This document shows, one piece after another, positions 26,164-35,107 of a stretch of DNA of 64,000 nt (positions are counted from its first letter, which is position 1; every line of letters starts with the position of its first letter). A program made the translations under genes and the position numbers. The notes beneath the pieces were generated by a model, which did not search any database, was not told the DNA's origin, and saw nothing but the letters and a program-made list of their open reading frames with translations. Origin of the DNA: Caldatribacterium sp051549785 (GTDB lineage: Bacteria; Atribacterota; Atribacteria; Atribacterales; Caldatribacteriaceae); NCBI RefSeq assembly GCF_051549785.1, contig NZ_CP189974.1, positions 1,488,001-1,552,000 on the forward strand, given 5' to 3'.

Positions 26164-27251
26164 CGGCTTCTCTCCTCCCCTTTCTGGATTGCTTCCCTGA
26201 CGAGATCGATGAGTTTTTCCAGGGCCTCTTCCTGTGGTGCCACGGCGGTCACCGTACCCCGGACAAAAAGCACCGCTTTCCCACCCGAACTTAAGGCAAG
26301 ACCAAAATCGGCTTCCCTGGCTTCTCCCGGACCGTTCACTTCACACCCCATAATGGCAACCTTTAGCAGTGTCTTTCCAGCGACTTTCTCTAAGGGCGCG
26401 ATGGCCCTTCGGAACCTCTGGACACATGATACCACATTTCCCCTGACCCGGGCACAGGTCGGGCAGGAGATGACGGTCACGCCCCGTGACCGTATGTTGA
26501 GGGCTTCAAGGATTTCCCATCCTACTTTCACTTCAAGAACAGGGCTTTGTGACGTCAGAGACACCCGGAGGGTGTCTCCAATGCCCTCGGCAAGGAGCAC
26601 TCCCAATGCTACAGAAGATTTCACGATGCCCTCAAGCCCACCTCCTGCTTCGGTCAGCCCGATGTGCAGTGGATACGGAAAGACTCTGCTCAGCCTCCGG
26701 TACACCTCTACGGTTTCCTCGATGTCGGGGGACTTTGCCGAGAGGATCAGGCGGCGCATGTTTTTCTTTTCCGCTAACTCCACGCACAGACCAACGCTCT
26801 CAACCAGTGCTTCGTTTCTTTTCTTCCCGCGCAGGGATGGGGGAAGAGAACCCGTGTTCGCCCCGATGCGAAGCGTGACCCCCCGGTCCCGGGCAAAGTC
26901 GATCAGGGATTCCAGAAGACCGGCGTCATGGACGGTACCAGGATTTATGCGTACTGCATCAACTCCAGCCTCAATGGCCTGGAAAGCAAACTGGAGCGTG
27001 AAGTGGATATCTGCTACAAGAGGAAGGTCTCTGCTTCGTTTTTTGATTTCTCGAAGACCAAAAACGCCACGCTCATCGAAAACGGCGACTCGGAAAATCT
27101 CGCAGCCCTGGGAGAAGGCCTCCTCAATCTCCTGCAGACAGCTCACCCACTCCCCTGGGTGCTTTCTTCCCATGGCTTCTACCCAGACAGGGGAACTTCC
27201 TCCAACTGTCAGGGAGCCGAGAGGAACTTCCTGAGTTCTCCGCCGCTTCAT
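26160..27251 (-). CDS. ispG: 4-hydroxy-3-methylbut-2-en-1-yl diphosphate synthase (IspG)
   Basis: A 363-residue iron-sulfur enzyme of the MEP pathway that makes HMBPP from the cyclodiphosphate. The cluster cysteines sit in ISCPTCARV and in GCEVNGPGEA, as in the short bacterial form without the plant insertion. The ATG overlaps the rseP stop (ATGA). dxr is two genes upstream and ispH is further along, so several MEP steps are encoded in this block. Confidence 0.96.
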   Translation of the reverse strand: MKRRRTQEVPLGSLTVGGSSPVWVEAMGRKHPGEWVSCLQEIEEAFSQGCEIFRVAVFDERGVFGLREIKKRSRDLPLVADIHFTLQFAFQAIEAGVDAVRINPGTVHDAGLLESLIDFARDRGVTLRIGANTGSLPPSLRGKKRNEALVESVGLCVELAEKKNMRRLILSAKSPDIEETVEVYRRLSRVFPYPLHIGLTEAGGGLEGIVKSSVALGVLLAEGIGDTLRVSLTSQSPVLEVKVGWEILEALNIRSRGVTVISCPTCARVRGNVVSCVQRFRRAIAPLEKVAGKTLLKVAIMGCEVNGPGEAREADFGLALSSGGKAVLFVRGTVTAVAPQEEALEKLIDLVREAIQKGEERSR

Positions 27252-28297
27252 TTCCCCGCTACAATTCTGAGAACATCCTGATAAGTGACGAAAACGGAGA
27301 GGAGAAAGATAAAGACGATACCGATGAGATATATTATACCTTTCTTTTCCTCTTCAAGGGGCCGACCCCTCACCTTCTCGTAGAGGAAAATGAGAAGGTG
27401 ACCTCCGTCGAGAACCGGGATAGGAAAGAGATTGAAGAGGGCCAGAAAAACGCTGATCACTGCTGCGAAGGCCAGGAGGTTCACAAAACCAAAAGCCGCC
27501 GCCTGTCCTGCCATCTGCGCTATGCCTAAGGGTCCGGTGACTTCAAGAGGGAATCTTCCCATGATGGTGTACAGAACTCCAAGAAGGCTCAGCACAAACC
27601 ATTCAAACACCGTCACGGCACTTTTTGCCACCGTCACCAGGGGATGATACCTCCTGTTCTCTCCACCGAACACCACCCGGATAAGGGCCCGTTTTTCCTC
27701 TGGACTCCATTCGGGGACCACGGGAATCTCCACAATGCTCCCTCTTCGCTCCATGGTAAGGACTATGGTCTTCCCCGGGCTTGTGGCAATGGTCTGGGTG
27801 ACCTCTTCTATGCGTTCCACCGGTCTTCCGTTCACCGCGATGAGGACATCCCCTTTCTGGACGCCGCTCCTTTCGGCGGGACCACCGGGCATGACCTCAA
27901 GAACCGCGATTCGCCCTGTGGGAATGCCTGAAATGCTGAAGACGATGAAGAGGAGAAACACCGAGAGGAGAAGGTTCATCAGGGGACCGGCAAGGACGAC
28001 GAGGCTTCTCTGCCAGAGGGGTTTCGTATCGAAGCGCTCCGAAGAGGGGACGGAAAATTCCCCTGGACCCTCGATGAGACTCCCCTCCATCCCTGCCATG
28101 CGGACGTATCCCCCAAGGGGGAGCATTCGGACAGAAAACTCCACATCTCTCCACATCCAGGAGACGATTTTCGGTCCATATCCCAGGGCAAAGTGCAGGA
28201 CCCTGATCCCGAAACGGCGAGCCATGAGGAAGTGACCGCACTCATGGGCGAGAACAAGGAGGCTCAGGACGAAGATAAAGGCGAAAACGGTGATCAC
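27248..28297 (-). CDS. rseP: Site-2 protease RseP/RasP
   Basis: A 349-residue membrane metalloprotease that cuts anti-sigma factors and signal peptide remnants inside the membrane. The zinc site HECGH (18-22) is in the first membrane helix, one PDZ domain lies in the middle (GVQKGDVLIAVNGRPV), and the third ligand is in LFPIPVLDGGH near residue 300. Only a single PDZ domain is present, as in Gram-positive RasP. Its place between dxr and ispG or proS is widely conserved. GTG start inside the dxr stop. Confidence 0.94.
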   Translation of the reverse strand: MITVFAFIFVLSLLVLAHECGHFLMARRFGIRVLHFALGYGPKIVSWMWRDVEFSVRMLPLGGYVRMAGMEGSLIEGPGEFSVPSSERFDTKPLWQRSLVVLAGPLMNLLLSVFLLFIVFSISGIPTGRIAVLEVMPGGPAERSGVQKGDVLIAVNGRPVERIEEVTQTIATSPGKTIVLTMERRGSIVEIPVVPEWSPEEKRALIRVVFGGENRRYHPLVTVAKSAVTVFEWFVLSLLGVLYTIMGRFPLEVTGPLGIAQMAGQAAAFGFVNLLAFAAVISVFLALFNLFPIPVLDGGHLLIFLYEKVRGRPLEEEKKGIIYLIGIVFIFLLSVFVTYQDVLRIVAGK

Positions 28298-29433
28298 CGC
28301 AGGATGCTCCTTTGACGGATCAGTGCCTCGGCCTGAGAGAACCCTAGCTGGAAGAGGCGCTGGACCTCAGAGACACTCCGGGGAGGAGATACGTCGTGGT
28401 CGAGAACCTGCTCCAGAATCGAGGGAATGTCTTCAAAGGAAATATTCCGTGTCAGGAAATGATGCACGCATGCCTCGTCAGCGCCGCAAAAAAGCGTGGG
28501 ATAACCCTGGCCCTTGGAGAGGGCGTACAGTGCCAGATAAAAACCCTGGAATCTTTGGGAGACCGGATAATCAAAGTGCAGGGTACGGAGTTCCGCAAAG
28601 CGAAGGCGCTGGAAAGGATGTTCGAGTCTTCTTGGGGAAATGGCGTTCTGGATGACGAGGCGCATGTCAGGAGGAGCAAAAACCCCAAAGACAAAGCCGT
28701 CTTTCATCTCTACCAGGGCGTGGACCACGCTTTCACGCTGGACGAGCACGTCGATTTTCTCCTGGGGGATATCGAAAAGGAAAAAGGCCTCCATCACCTC
28801 AAGGCCTTTGTTCACCAGGTTTGCGGAGTCCACGGTGATTTTGGTTCCCATCTTCCAGTTCGGGTGGGCCAGGGCCATCTCGGGGGTGATGTCAGCAAAG
28901 GACCCCTGCCATTCGTAGAAAGGTCCTCCGGAAGCGGTGATATACACTTTGGCGATCTCTTCCCTGGGGAGCAACCGGAGCATCTGCCACAGGGCATTGT
29001 GCTCGCTGTCCAGAGGAATGAGATGGGGATACCGCAGAAGCAACCCACTGCCCTCCAGGTCTCCCGCAAGAATGAGGAGTTCCTTGCTTCCCACCCAGGT
29101 GGTTTTCCCTGTTCGCAAAAGCTTAAGAAAGATCTCGAAAAAGGCGATACCACTTGCGGCAAAGAAGACCCCTTCCACTTCATCAGAAAGAAGGACTGCT
29201 TCAAGTTCTTCGCAAGAGGTAAGGGTATGGCAATGGCAGGGGACGGAGAGTCCCTCAAGGTGAGGACTGTAAACGTACCGAGGACGGAAGGAAGTTGCCT
29301 GGTTGAGGAGTTTTAGGACATTGCGGAAACCCCCGAGGAGCACAACCTCGAAGTCCCGGTGTGCGCTGAGGACCTCGAGAATTTGTTCTCCGAGAAAGCC
29401 TGTAGACCCAAGGAGTGCAACGCGCATGGTCAT
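28294..29433 (-). CDS. dxr: 1-deoxy-D-xylulose 5-phosphate reductoisomerase
   Basis: A 379-residue NADPH enzyme that commits DXP to the MEP isoprenoid pathway. The N-terminal Rossmann fold shows LLGSTGFLGEQILEV; the metal and substrate region has SEHNALWQ, TASGGPF and MGTKITVDSANLVNKGLE. Length is normal. The ATG at 29433 overlaps the cdsA stop (ATGA); an ATG two codons later is an alternative. dxs, the step before, is not in this window. Confidence 0.96.
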   Translation of the reverse strand: MTMRVALLGSTGFLGEQILEVLSAHRDFEVVLLGGFRNVLKLLNQATSFRPRYVYSPHLEGLSVPCHCHTLTSCEELEAVLLSDEVEGVFFAASGIAFFEIFLKLLRTGKTTWVGSKELLILAGDLEGSGLLLRYPHLIPLDSEHNALWQMLRLLPREEIAKVYITASGGPFYEWQGSFADITPEMALAHPNWKMGTKITVDSANLVNKGLEVMEAFFLFDIPQEKIDVLVQRESVVHALVEMKDGFVFGVFAPPDMRLVIQNAISPRRLEHPFQRLRFAELRTLHFDYPVSQRFQGFYLALYALSKGQGYPTLFCGADEACVHHFLTRNISFEDIPSILEQVLDHDVSPPRSVSEVQRLFQLGFSQAEALIRQRSILR

Positions 29434-30233
29434 CCTCTCCCGAACAAAGCAAGAAGGTACACCAAAGGTCCAACGGCGAAAAAGGCGTCGAAACGGTCCA
29501 GAATGCCTCCGTGTCCGGGGAACAGCTCTCCGGAGTCCTTGACACTGCTTCTCCGCTTCAGGGCAGACTCAAACATATCTCCAAGAAGGGCTACCGGAGG
29601 GATGACTGCTCCACAGAGGCAAGACCATGGAAGGGGCAATCTCCCGAGAAAACCGACGAGGACGCTTCCAAGGACTGTGCTCCCCGCTCCTCCAAGAAAC
29701 CCTTCCCAGCTTTTTCCGGGGCTTAAGGAGGGGGCAATCTTGTGGTTTCCCCACCGGGTTCCGAAAAGGTAGGCGCAGGTATCGTTGATCCACACAAGAA
29801 GGGCGAAGAAGAGGAGAAGCCAGGGAGAAAACTCTAAACCGATTCTCACCCAGAAGAGGGGGAGAACAAAACAGTACAGGTTCCCAAAGAGGAAGAAACC
29901 CATCCGTTCAAGGCACTTTTTGGTGTCCTGCACTGCCCACCCGGCAAGGAAAAGGGCAATACCGTACCACCCGAGAAGTTGCAGGTTCTGGGTGACCCAG
30001 GGCGACGCGTATGTCCAGAAAAGCACAATACCCGAAAGGAAAGCGACGAAAAGTTTCTTTTCACCCGTGGCGATCTTCCAGTATTCCTGGAAGGCCAGGA
30101 AGGAAAGGACGGCGAAAAGCCCCACAAGGGTGATTCTGCTTACAAGAACCAGCACCAGGAAGAAGGGGAGAAAGATGGCGATGGTCATCGTTCGTGTCCT
30201 GAGGTCGGCCTGGAGAACCACGGCTTTGCTCAA
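29430..30233 (-). CDS. cdsA: Phosphatidate cytidylyltransferase
   Basis: A 267-residue integral membrane enzyme that makes CDP-diacylglycerol, the branch point to phospholipids. The C-terminal signature is nearly complete (SALKRRSSVKDSG..., GHGGILDRFD). The TTG at 30233 is chosen because TTGA overlaps the uppS stop and GGAGGT lies just upstream; the longer open frame would run deep into uppS and adds a non-family basic peptide. Confidence 0.92.
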   Translation of the reverse strand: MSKAVVLQADLRTRTMTIAIFLPFFLVLVLVSRITLVGLFAVLSFLAFQEYWKIATGEKKLFVAFLSGIVLFWTYASPWVTQNLQLLGWYGIALFLAGWAVQDTKKCLERMGFFLFGNLYCFVLPLFWVRIGLEFSPWLLLFFALLVWINDTCAYLFGTRWGNHKIAPSLSPGKSWEGFLGGAGSTVLGSVLVGFLGRLPLPWSCLCGAVIPPVALLGDMFESALKRRSSVKDSGELFPGHGGILDRFDAFFAVGPLVYLLALFGRG

Positions 30234-30922
30234 CCGAGACCTCCGAACTTCCTTTTTCGCCGGGCGAAATCTTCGAGCGCCTGGTGGAAATGGGAGACGG
30301 TGAAATCCGGCCACAGGGTGTCAGTGAACCAGAGTTCAGTGTACGCGATTTGCCAGAGGAGAAAATTGCTGATACGCCGTTCACCTCCGGTACGGATGAG
30401 GAGATCAGGATCAGGCTGGTTCTCCGTGTCCAGGAAGACGCGAAACGTTTCCTCGCTCAGAGTGGACCAGTCTCCCTGTGCCTTTTGGAAACGCTGCACT
30501 GCCCGAAGGATCTCATCCCTTCCTCCATAATTCAGGGCAAGGTTCAGGGTAAGACTTTGGTTGATTGCCGTTTGCTCTTCAAGCTCGTGCATCATGGCCT
30601 TCAGATGTTCTGGAAGACCATCCCGACGTCCCAGGAAACGAACACGAACGTTGTTTCTCTTCAGCTCTTCTCCATAGCGGAGTATCGCCTCTTCAAAAAG
30701 TGCAAGCAATCCCTGAACTTCCTGGAGCGGCCTCCTCCAGTTCTCGGTGGAGAAAGAATACAGCGTCAGGAACGGAATGCCCAGGCGTCCCGTTTCTTCA
30801 ACGATAACCCGTACCGTTTCAAGACCCCTTCGATGCCCTTCAAGGCGGGGAAGTCCCCGGCGCTCAGCCCACCGCCCGTTCCCATCCATAATGATGGCCA
30901 CATGCTGCAGGAGAGCGCTCAC
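30230..30922 (-). CDS. uppS: Undecaprenyl diphosphate synthase
   Basis: A 230-residue cis-prenyltransferase that builds the C55 lipid carrier for peptidoglycan and other envelope sugars. HVAIIMDGNGRWA (7-19) carries the catalytic Asp13; LYSFSTENWRRP and the C-terminal LLIRTGGERRISNFLLWQ are standard. The GTG at 30922 overlaps the frr stop as GTGA; an ATG 11 codons earlier lies further inside frr and has no ribosome site. It uses the isopentenyl units supplied by the MEP genes around it. Confidence 0.92.
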   Translation of the reverse strand: MSALLQHVAIIMDGNGRWAERRGLPRLEGHRRGLETVRVIVEETGRLGIPFLTLYSFSTENWRRPLQEVQGLLALFEEAILRYGEELKRNNVRVRFLGRRDGLPEHLKAMMHELEEQTAINQSLTLNLALNYGGRDEILRAVQRFQKAQGDWSTLSEETFRVFLDTENQPDPDLLIRTGGERRISNFLLWQIAYTELWFTDTLWPDFTVSHFHQALEDFARRKRKFGGLG

Positions 30923-31485
30923 ACGCTCATAATCTCTTTTTCCTTCTTCTCCCATAGACCGTCAAGTTCATTAACGTGCTCATCGGTCAGCTTCTGGATC
31001 TCAGCCTGGGCCCATTTGCTCTCGTCCTCGGAGATTTTGCCTTCTTTCTCCATTTTCTTCACTTCTTCGTTGGCTTCCCGGCGGAGATTCCGTACCGCCA
31101 CCTTCCCATCCTCCACAATCTTTTTGGCCATCTTGGCGATCTCTTTCCTTCGTTCTTCGGTGAGTGGGGGGAGATTCACTCGTATGACGGTGGCGTCAAC
31201 CGTGGGGTTGAAGCCCAAGTCGGATTTCCAGATGGCCTTCTCAATGAGCGGCAGGGCGTTGCGATCCCAGGGCTGAATGAGAATGGTTCGAGCATCAGGT
31301 GTGGTAATGGAGGCGATTTGTTTGAGCTGCACCGTCGTACCGTAGTACTCTACCTCAAGATGCTCAACGAGTGCAGGAGACGCCCGGCCGGTGCGAACAT
31401 GGGAGAGTTCCTCCCGCACGACGTTCACTGCTTGCTTCATGCGTTTTTCAACGTCCTTCAGAAGGGGTTTCAGGAGTTCATTCAT
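30919..31485 (-). CDS. frr: Ribosome recycling factor
   Basis: A 188-residue factor that, with EF-G, splits the ribosome after termination. Helical arm residues VREELSHVRTGRASPALVEH and LNPPT-like VNLPPLTEERRKEI are typical. The ATG at 31485 is chosen over a longer frame because GGGAGGG precedes it; it overlaps the pyrH stop by eight bases (ATGAATGA). Confidence 0.97.
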   Translation of the reverse strand: MNELLKPLLKDVEKRMKQAVNVVREELSHVRTGRASPALVEHLEVEYYGTTVQLKQIASITTPDARTILIQPWDRNALPLIEKAIWKSDLGFNPTVDATVIRVNLPPLTEERRKEIAKMAKKIVEDGKVAVRNLRREANEEVKKMEKEGKISEDESKWAQAEIQKLTDEHVNELDGLWEKKEKEIMSV

Positions 31486-32212
31486 ACTTTTCCCTCCCCA
31501 CAAGCGTTCCAACCTTGTGCCCCGTGACAATCTTTTGGAGATTTCCTGCCTGGTTGATATTAAAGATGATGATGGGGATGTGATTTTCCATACACAGGGA
31601 AACAGCGGTGGAATCCATAACCTTCAGTCCCCGATTGAGGACCTCAAGGTAATCAAGAGTGTCGAACTTTGCGGCGTCTTTGTGAAAGGCAGGATCCGCC
31701 TCGTACACTCCGTCAACCTTTGTGGCTTTCAGGAGGGCATCGGCTTTGATTTCCGCAGCCCGCAGAGCTGCAGCGGTATCGGTGGTGAAATATGGATTCC
31801 CCGTTCCACCGGCAAAGATCACCACTCTTCCCTTTTCGAGGTGCCGGATGGCCCTTCTCCGGATGTAAGGTTCTGCTACCTCTCGCATCTCAATCGCTGT
31901 CTGCACCCTGGTTGGGATTCCCCGCTCTTCGAGGAAATCCTGCAAAGCCAGGGCGTTGATGACTGTAGCCAGCATGCCCATGTAATCTGCTGTAACCCGA
32001 CTGATGCCCTTTTCTCCAGCACTCCTTCCCCGAAAGATGTTCCCCCCTCCCACCACCACGGCAACCTCAACACCCAGGGATCGAACAGCATCGATTTCCG
32101 CTGCAAGGTAAGCAAGCACCTGCGTATCGATTCCCGAAGGGAGAGACCCTTTAAGTGCCTCCCCCGAGAGTTTCAGAAGGATTCTTCTGAAGCGCAATGA
32201 ATCACTCGTCAT
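31478..32212 (-). CDS. pyrH: UMP kinase
   Basis: A 244-residue amino-acid-kinase-fold enzyme that makes UDP from UMP, usually activated by GTP and inhibited by UTP. Conserved parts are LLKLSGEAL, VVGGGNIFRG, ADYMGMLATVINALAL and GTGNPYFTTDTAA. The ATG at 32212 lies 11 bases inside tsf and has GGTGAAGGAG upstream. rpsB-tsf-pyrH-frr is a classic order. Confidence 0.97.
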   Translation of the reverse strand: MTSDSLRFRRILLKLSGEALKGSLPSGIDTQVLAYLAAEIDAVRSLGVEVAVVVGGGNIFRGRSAGEKGISRVTADYMGMLATVINALALQDFLEERGIPTRVQTAIEMREVAEPYIRRRAIRHLEKGRVVIFAGGTGNPYFTTDTAAALRAAEIKADALLKATKVDGVYEADPAFHKDAAKFDTLDYLEVLNRGLKVMDSTAVSLCMENHIPIIIFNINQAGNLQKIVTGHKVGTLVGREKYE

Positions 32213-32807
32213 CTCCTTCACCCAGCTTAAAGCGGACAAAACGCCGCACAACGATGTTCTCCCCGAGTTTGGCGATGGCCTCAACGAGAAGGTCCTTCAC
32301 CTTCTTCTCAGGGTCACGGATGTACTCCTGTTCGAGGAGGCAGTGCTCCTCGTAGAACTTCTTCATTTTTCCTTCCACAATCTTCCGCTTCACTTCCTCG
32401 GGCTTGTTGCTTTCTTTGAGCTCTTCCCAGTAGAAGCTTTCCTCCCTCTTTCGGATGTCCTCAGGAACGTCCTCGGGGGCAATCCAGCGAGGTGCCTGCG
32501 CGGCGATCTGCAGTGAGAGCTCCTTGACGAGGTTTCGGAATTCCTCTGTTCGGGCAACAAAGTCTGTTTCACAGTTCACCTCAACAAGCACTCCGATTTT
32601 CCCATCCGTGTGGACGTAGGCGCCAATCAACCCCTCCCGGGTGGTGCGTTCTTTCTTTTTTGCTGCAATCTCGATGCCTTTCCGACGGAGAATCTCGCAA
32701 GCTTTTTCCAGGTCTCCCCCTGCCTCGAGAAGGGCCTTCTTACAGTCCATGACCCCTGCACCGGTTCGATTCCTAAGTTCTAAAATGTCTTTGCTGTTGA
32801 CGCTCAT
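32202..32807 (-). CDS. tsf: Elongation factor Ts
   Basis: A 201-residue nucleotide-exchange factor for EF-Tu. The N-terminal UBA-like part (LRNRTGAGVMDCKKALLEAGG) and the key NCETDFVART motif are present. It is the short form with a single core repeat, as in Thermus and similar thermophiles, rather than the 280-residue E. coli type. The ATG overlaps the rpsB stop (ATGA). Confidence 0.96.
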   Translation of the reverse strand: MSVNSKDILELRNRTGAGVMDCKKALLEAGGDLEKACEILRRKGIEIAAKKKERTTREGLIGAYVHTDGKIGVLVEVNCETDFVARTEEFRNLVKELSLQIAAQAPRWIAPEDVPEDIRKREESFYWEELKESNKPEEVKRKIVEGKMKKFYEEHCLLEQEYIRDPEKKVKDLLVEAIAKLGENIVVRRFVRFKLGEGDDE

Positions 32808-33601
32808 TGTTCTTCCTCCTCAAGCTCCTCAAGTTCTTCAAGGATGGCTGAAGCCTCCTCCTGGGTTTCCTCAGGGATGGCGACTCCCGTGGTAGGCACA
32901 ACATCAGCGCCCTCTGTGGCCAGCCGCCGGCCCTCAATAACGGCATCGGCAATGAGAGAGGCGAAAAGACGGATGGCACGAATGGCGTCGTCGTTGCCCG
33001 GGATGACGTAGTCGATTTCATCTGGGTCGCAATTCGTGTCCACGATGGCAACGATGGGGATCCCCAGACGACGGGCCTCGAGAACGGCATTTCGCTCCCT
33101 GCGGGGATCGACGATGAACAGACAATCGGGTAAGCGTTCCATATCCCGGATACCACTCAGGTACTTCACCAGGCGGGCTTTCCTCTTGAGAAGCTGCATG
33201 ACCTCTTTTTTCGGGAGCTTCTCCAGAAGCCCTCTGGCCTCCATGGCCTCAATGTTCTTCAGGCGTTCGATACTCTTCCGGATGGTGGCGAAATTCGTAA
33301 GCATGCCGCCCAGCCAGCGCTGGTTGACGTAGAACATGCCACAGCGCTGAGCTTCCTGCTGGATGGCTTCTTGAGCCTGCTTTTTCGTCCCCACAAAGAG
33401 CACCGTACCACCCTGGCGGGCGAGTTCTTTCACGAAGTTGTACGCTTTTTCGGTGAGCTCGACGGTTTTCTGCAGGTCGATAATGTAAATATTATTCCGC
33501 TCGGTGAAGATATACGGCTTCATTTTGGGGTTCCATCGTCGGGTCTGGTGGCCAAAATGGACCCCTGCCTCAAGCAGCTGCTTCATGGTAACAACAGCCA
33601 T
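32804..33601 (-). CDS. rpsB: 30S ribosomal protein S2
   Basis: A 265-residue S2. The start at 33601 has a GGAAGGAGG ribosome site and gives the family N-terminus MAVVTMKQLLEAGVHFGHQ. FIVDPRRERNAVLEARRLGIP and DTNCDPDEIDYVIPGNDDA are diagnostic. The C-terminus ends in a run of glutamates. It is the first gene after a separate promoter and a structured leader. Confidence 0.98.
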   Translation of the reverse strand: MAVVTMKQLLEAGVHFGHQTRRWNPKMKPYIFTERNNIYIIDLQKTVELTEKAYNFVKELARQGGTVLFVGTKKQAQEAIQQEAQRCGMFYVNQRWLGGMLTNFATIRKSIERLKNIEAMEARGLLEKLPKKEVMQLLKRKARLVKYLSGIRDMERLPDCLFIVDPRRERNAVLEARRLGIPIVAIVDTNCDPDEIDYVIPGNDDAIRAIRLFASLIADAVIEGRRLATEGADVVPTTGVAIPEETQEEASAILEELEELEEEEQ

Positions 33602-33631
33602 AGACCGATCCTCCTTCCGGTTTTTTCCTCT

Positions 33632-33669
33632 GCGGGGAGAACCAGAAAAGGCACCGGAGGGTTCCCCGC
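33632..33669 (-). promoter_or_regulatory. Stem-loop in the rpsB leader
   Basis: On the minus strand GCGGGGAACC (33660-33669) pairs with GGTTCTCCCCGC (33632-33643), leaving a two-base bulge and a 16-base loop. It lies in the predicted leader between the rpsB promoter and the ribosome site. No T tract follows, so it is not a terminator. A binding site for S2 or another autogenous control element is possible but unproven. Confidence 0.5.
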
Positions 33670-33691
33670 ATGCGTGCTCAAAACCTGGGTA

Positions 33692-33721
33692 AGTATAGCA
33701 CGAAGGGCAGGAACGCCACAA
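33692..33721 (-). promoter_or_regulatory. Promoter of the rpsB-tsf operon
   Basis: TATACT (-10, 33692-33697) preceded by TG (extended -10) and an 18-base spacer to TTGTGG (-35, 33716-33721). It lies in the 129-base gap after hslU, the largest gap in the minus-strand block. A transcript from here would have a leader of about 80-85 bases. Confidence 0.65.
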
Positions 33722-33730
33722 GTCCCCTCA

Positions 33731-35107
33731 TCAGAGAATGTACCTTGTGACGTCTTCATCCTTGAGGATATCCTGGAGCTGTTTTCTGACGTACTCCCGG
33801 TCGATCACGATGTGCTGTCCCTTAAGACGCGGTGCGTTGAACGAGATGTCCTGGAGGACCTTTTCCACAACGGTGTACAGCCTCCGCGCTCCGATGTTCT
33901 CCATCTTTTCGTTCAGCGAGTAGGCGATGTGGGCGATCTCGCGGAGAGCGTCTTCGGTAAAATCAATGGAAACCCCTTCGGTGGATAGCAAGGCCTTGTA
34001 CTGTTTCACCAGGGAGTTGTACGGCTCGACGAGGATTCGGTACAGGTCCTCTTCAGAGAGTGGAGAGAGCTCTACCCGGATGGGGAAACGTCCCTGGAGC
34101 TCGGGGAGAAGGTCTGAGGGTTTGGACTGAGAAAAGGCTCCCGCAGCGATGAAGAGGATGTGGTTTGTCCGAACAGGGCCGTGTTTTGTCAGAACCGTCG
34201 AGCCCTCAACGATGGGAAGGAGATCCCGCTGCACGCCACCCCGGGAGACGTCCGGGCCGTATCCCCCTCCTGGAGGGGAGACGATTTTGTCGATTTCATC
34301 GATGAAGACGATGCCTGTTTCCTCCACCCTTCGGATGGCCTCCTGCACGACGTCGTCCATATCGATAGCTCTCTGAACCTCCTGGTTGAAAAGAACCTCC
34401 CGGGCATCCTTGATCTTCATTCGCTTTCGCTTCCTTCGGGGTGGGAAGAGGCTTCCGAAAACGTCCCGCAGGTCAATGCCCAGACTTTCCATGCCACTTG
34501 CAGCCACAAATTCCACCGGAAAAGAGCTCTCTTCGACCTCGATCTCAATGATACGTTCTTCAAGCTCTCTCCTGCGAAGTTTCTCCCGGAGTTTTTCCCG
34601 AGTCCTGGTGAGCGAAGCAGAGACCGTTGGCCATACGACATCCACCCGGGGCGAGCTTTCGAGGTCTGCTTCCTCGTCCCTTCCAGAGTCCTGGGCCATA
34701 AGAGCGTCAAGGATTCTTTCCTCCACGATTTCTCGCACTCTCTCCTCCTGAGTCTTGATGCGTTCGTTTTTCACCATGCGAATGGCAAGCTCGGTGAGAT
34801 CCCGGATGATGGATTCCACATCCCGGCCCACATATCCGACCTCGGTAAACTTTGTCGCCTCCACTTTCAGAAACGGAGCATTGGTGAGTTTTGCAATACG
34901 ACGGGCGATTTCTGTTTTCCCAACTCCTGTCGGACCGATCATGATGATGTTCTTTGGGGTGATTTCCTCAGCGATTTCTGGAGGGAGCATCCGCCGTCGC
35001 ATCCGGTTTCTGAGGGCAATAGCCACACACTTTTTGGCTTCGCTTTGCCCCACGATGTATTTATCAAGTTCCCGTACGATTTCCTCCGGGGTGAGACTCT
35101 CCTCCAT
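33731..35107 (-). CDS. hslU: ATP-dependent protease ATPase subunit HslU
   Basis: A 458-residue AAA+ unfoldase that feeds substrates to HslV. Walker A GPTGVGKTE is at about 58-66, the pore-loop region KVEATKFTEVGYVGRD follows, and the Walker B GIVFIDEIDK lies near 260. The charged I domain spans about 110-235. The C-terminal IL end resembles the tails that insert into HslV. ATG at 35107 touches the hslV stop; a GTG one codon earlier gives the same frame. Confidence 0.96.
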   Translation of the reverse strand: MEESLTPEEIVRELDKYIVGQSEAKKCVAIALRNRMRRRMLPPEIAEEITPKNIIMIGPTGVGKTEIARRIAKLTNAPFLKVEATKFTEVGYVGRDVESIIRDLTELAIRMVKNERIKTQEERVREIVEERILDALMAQDSGRDEEADLESSPRVDVVWPTVSASLTRTREKLREKLRRRELEERIIEIEVEESSFPVEFVAASGMESLGIDLRDVFGSLFPPRRKRKRMKIKDAREVLFNQEVQRAIDMDDVVQEAIRRVEETGIVFIDEIDKIVSPPGGGYGPDVSRGGVQRDLLPIVEGSTVLTKHGPVRTNHILFIAAGAFSQSKPSDLLPELQGRFPIRVELSPLSEEDLYRILVEPYNSLVKQYKALLSTEGVSIDFTEDALREIAHIAYSLNEKMENIGARRLYTVVEKVLQDISFNAPRLKGQHIVIDREYVRKQLQDILKDEDVTRYIL

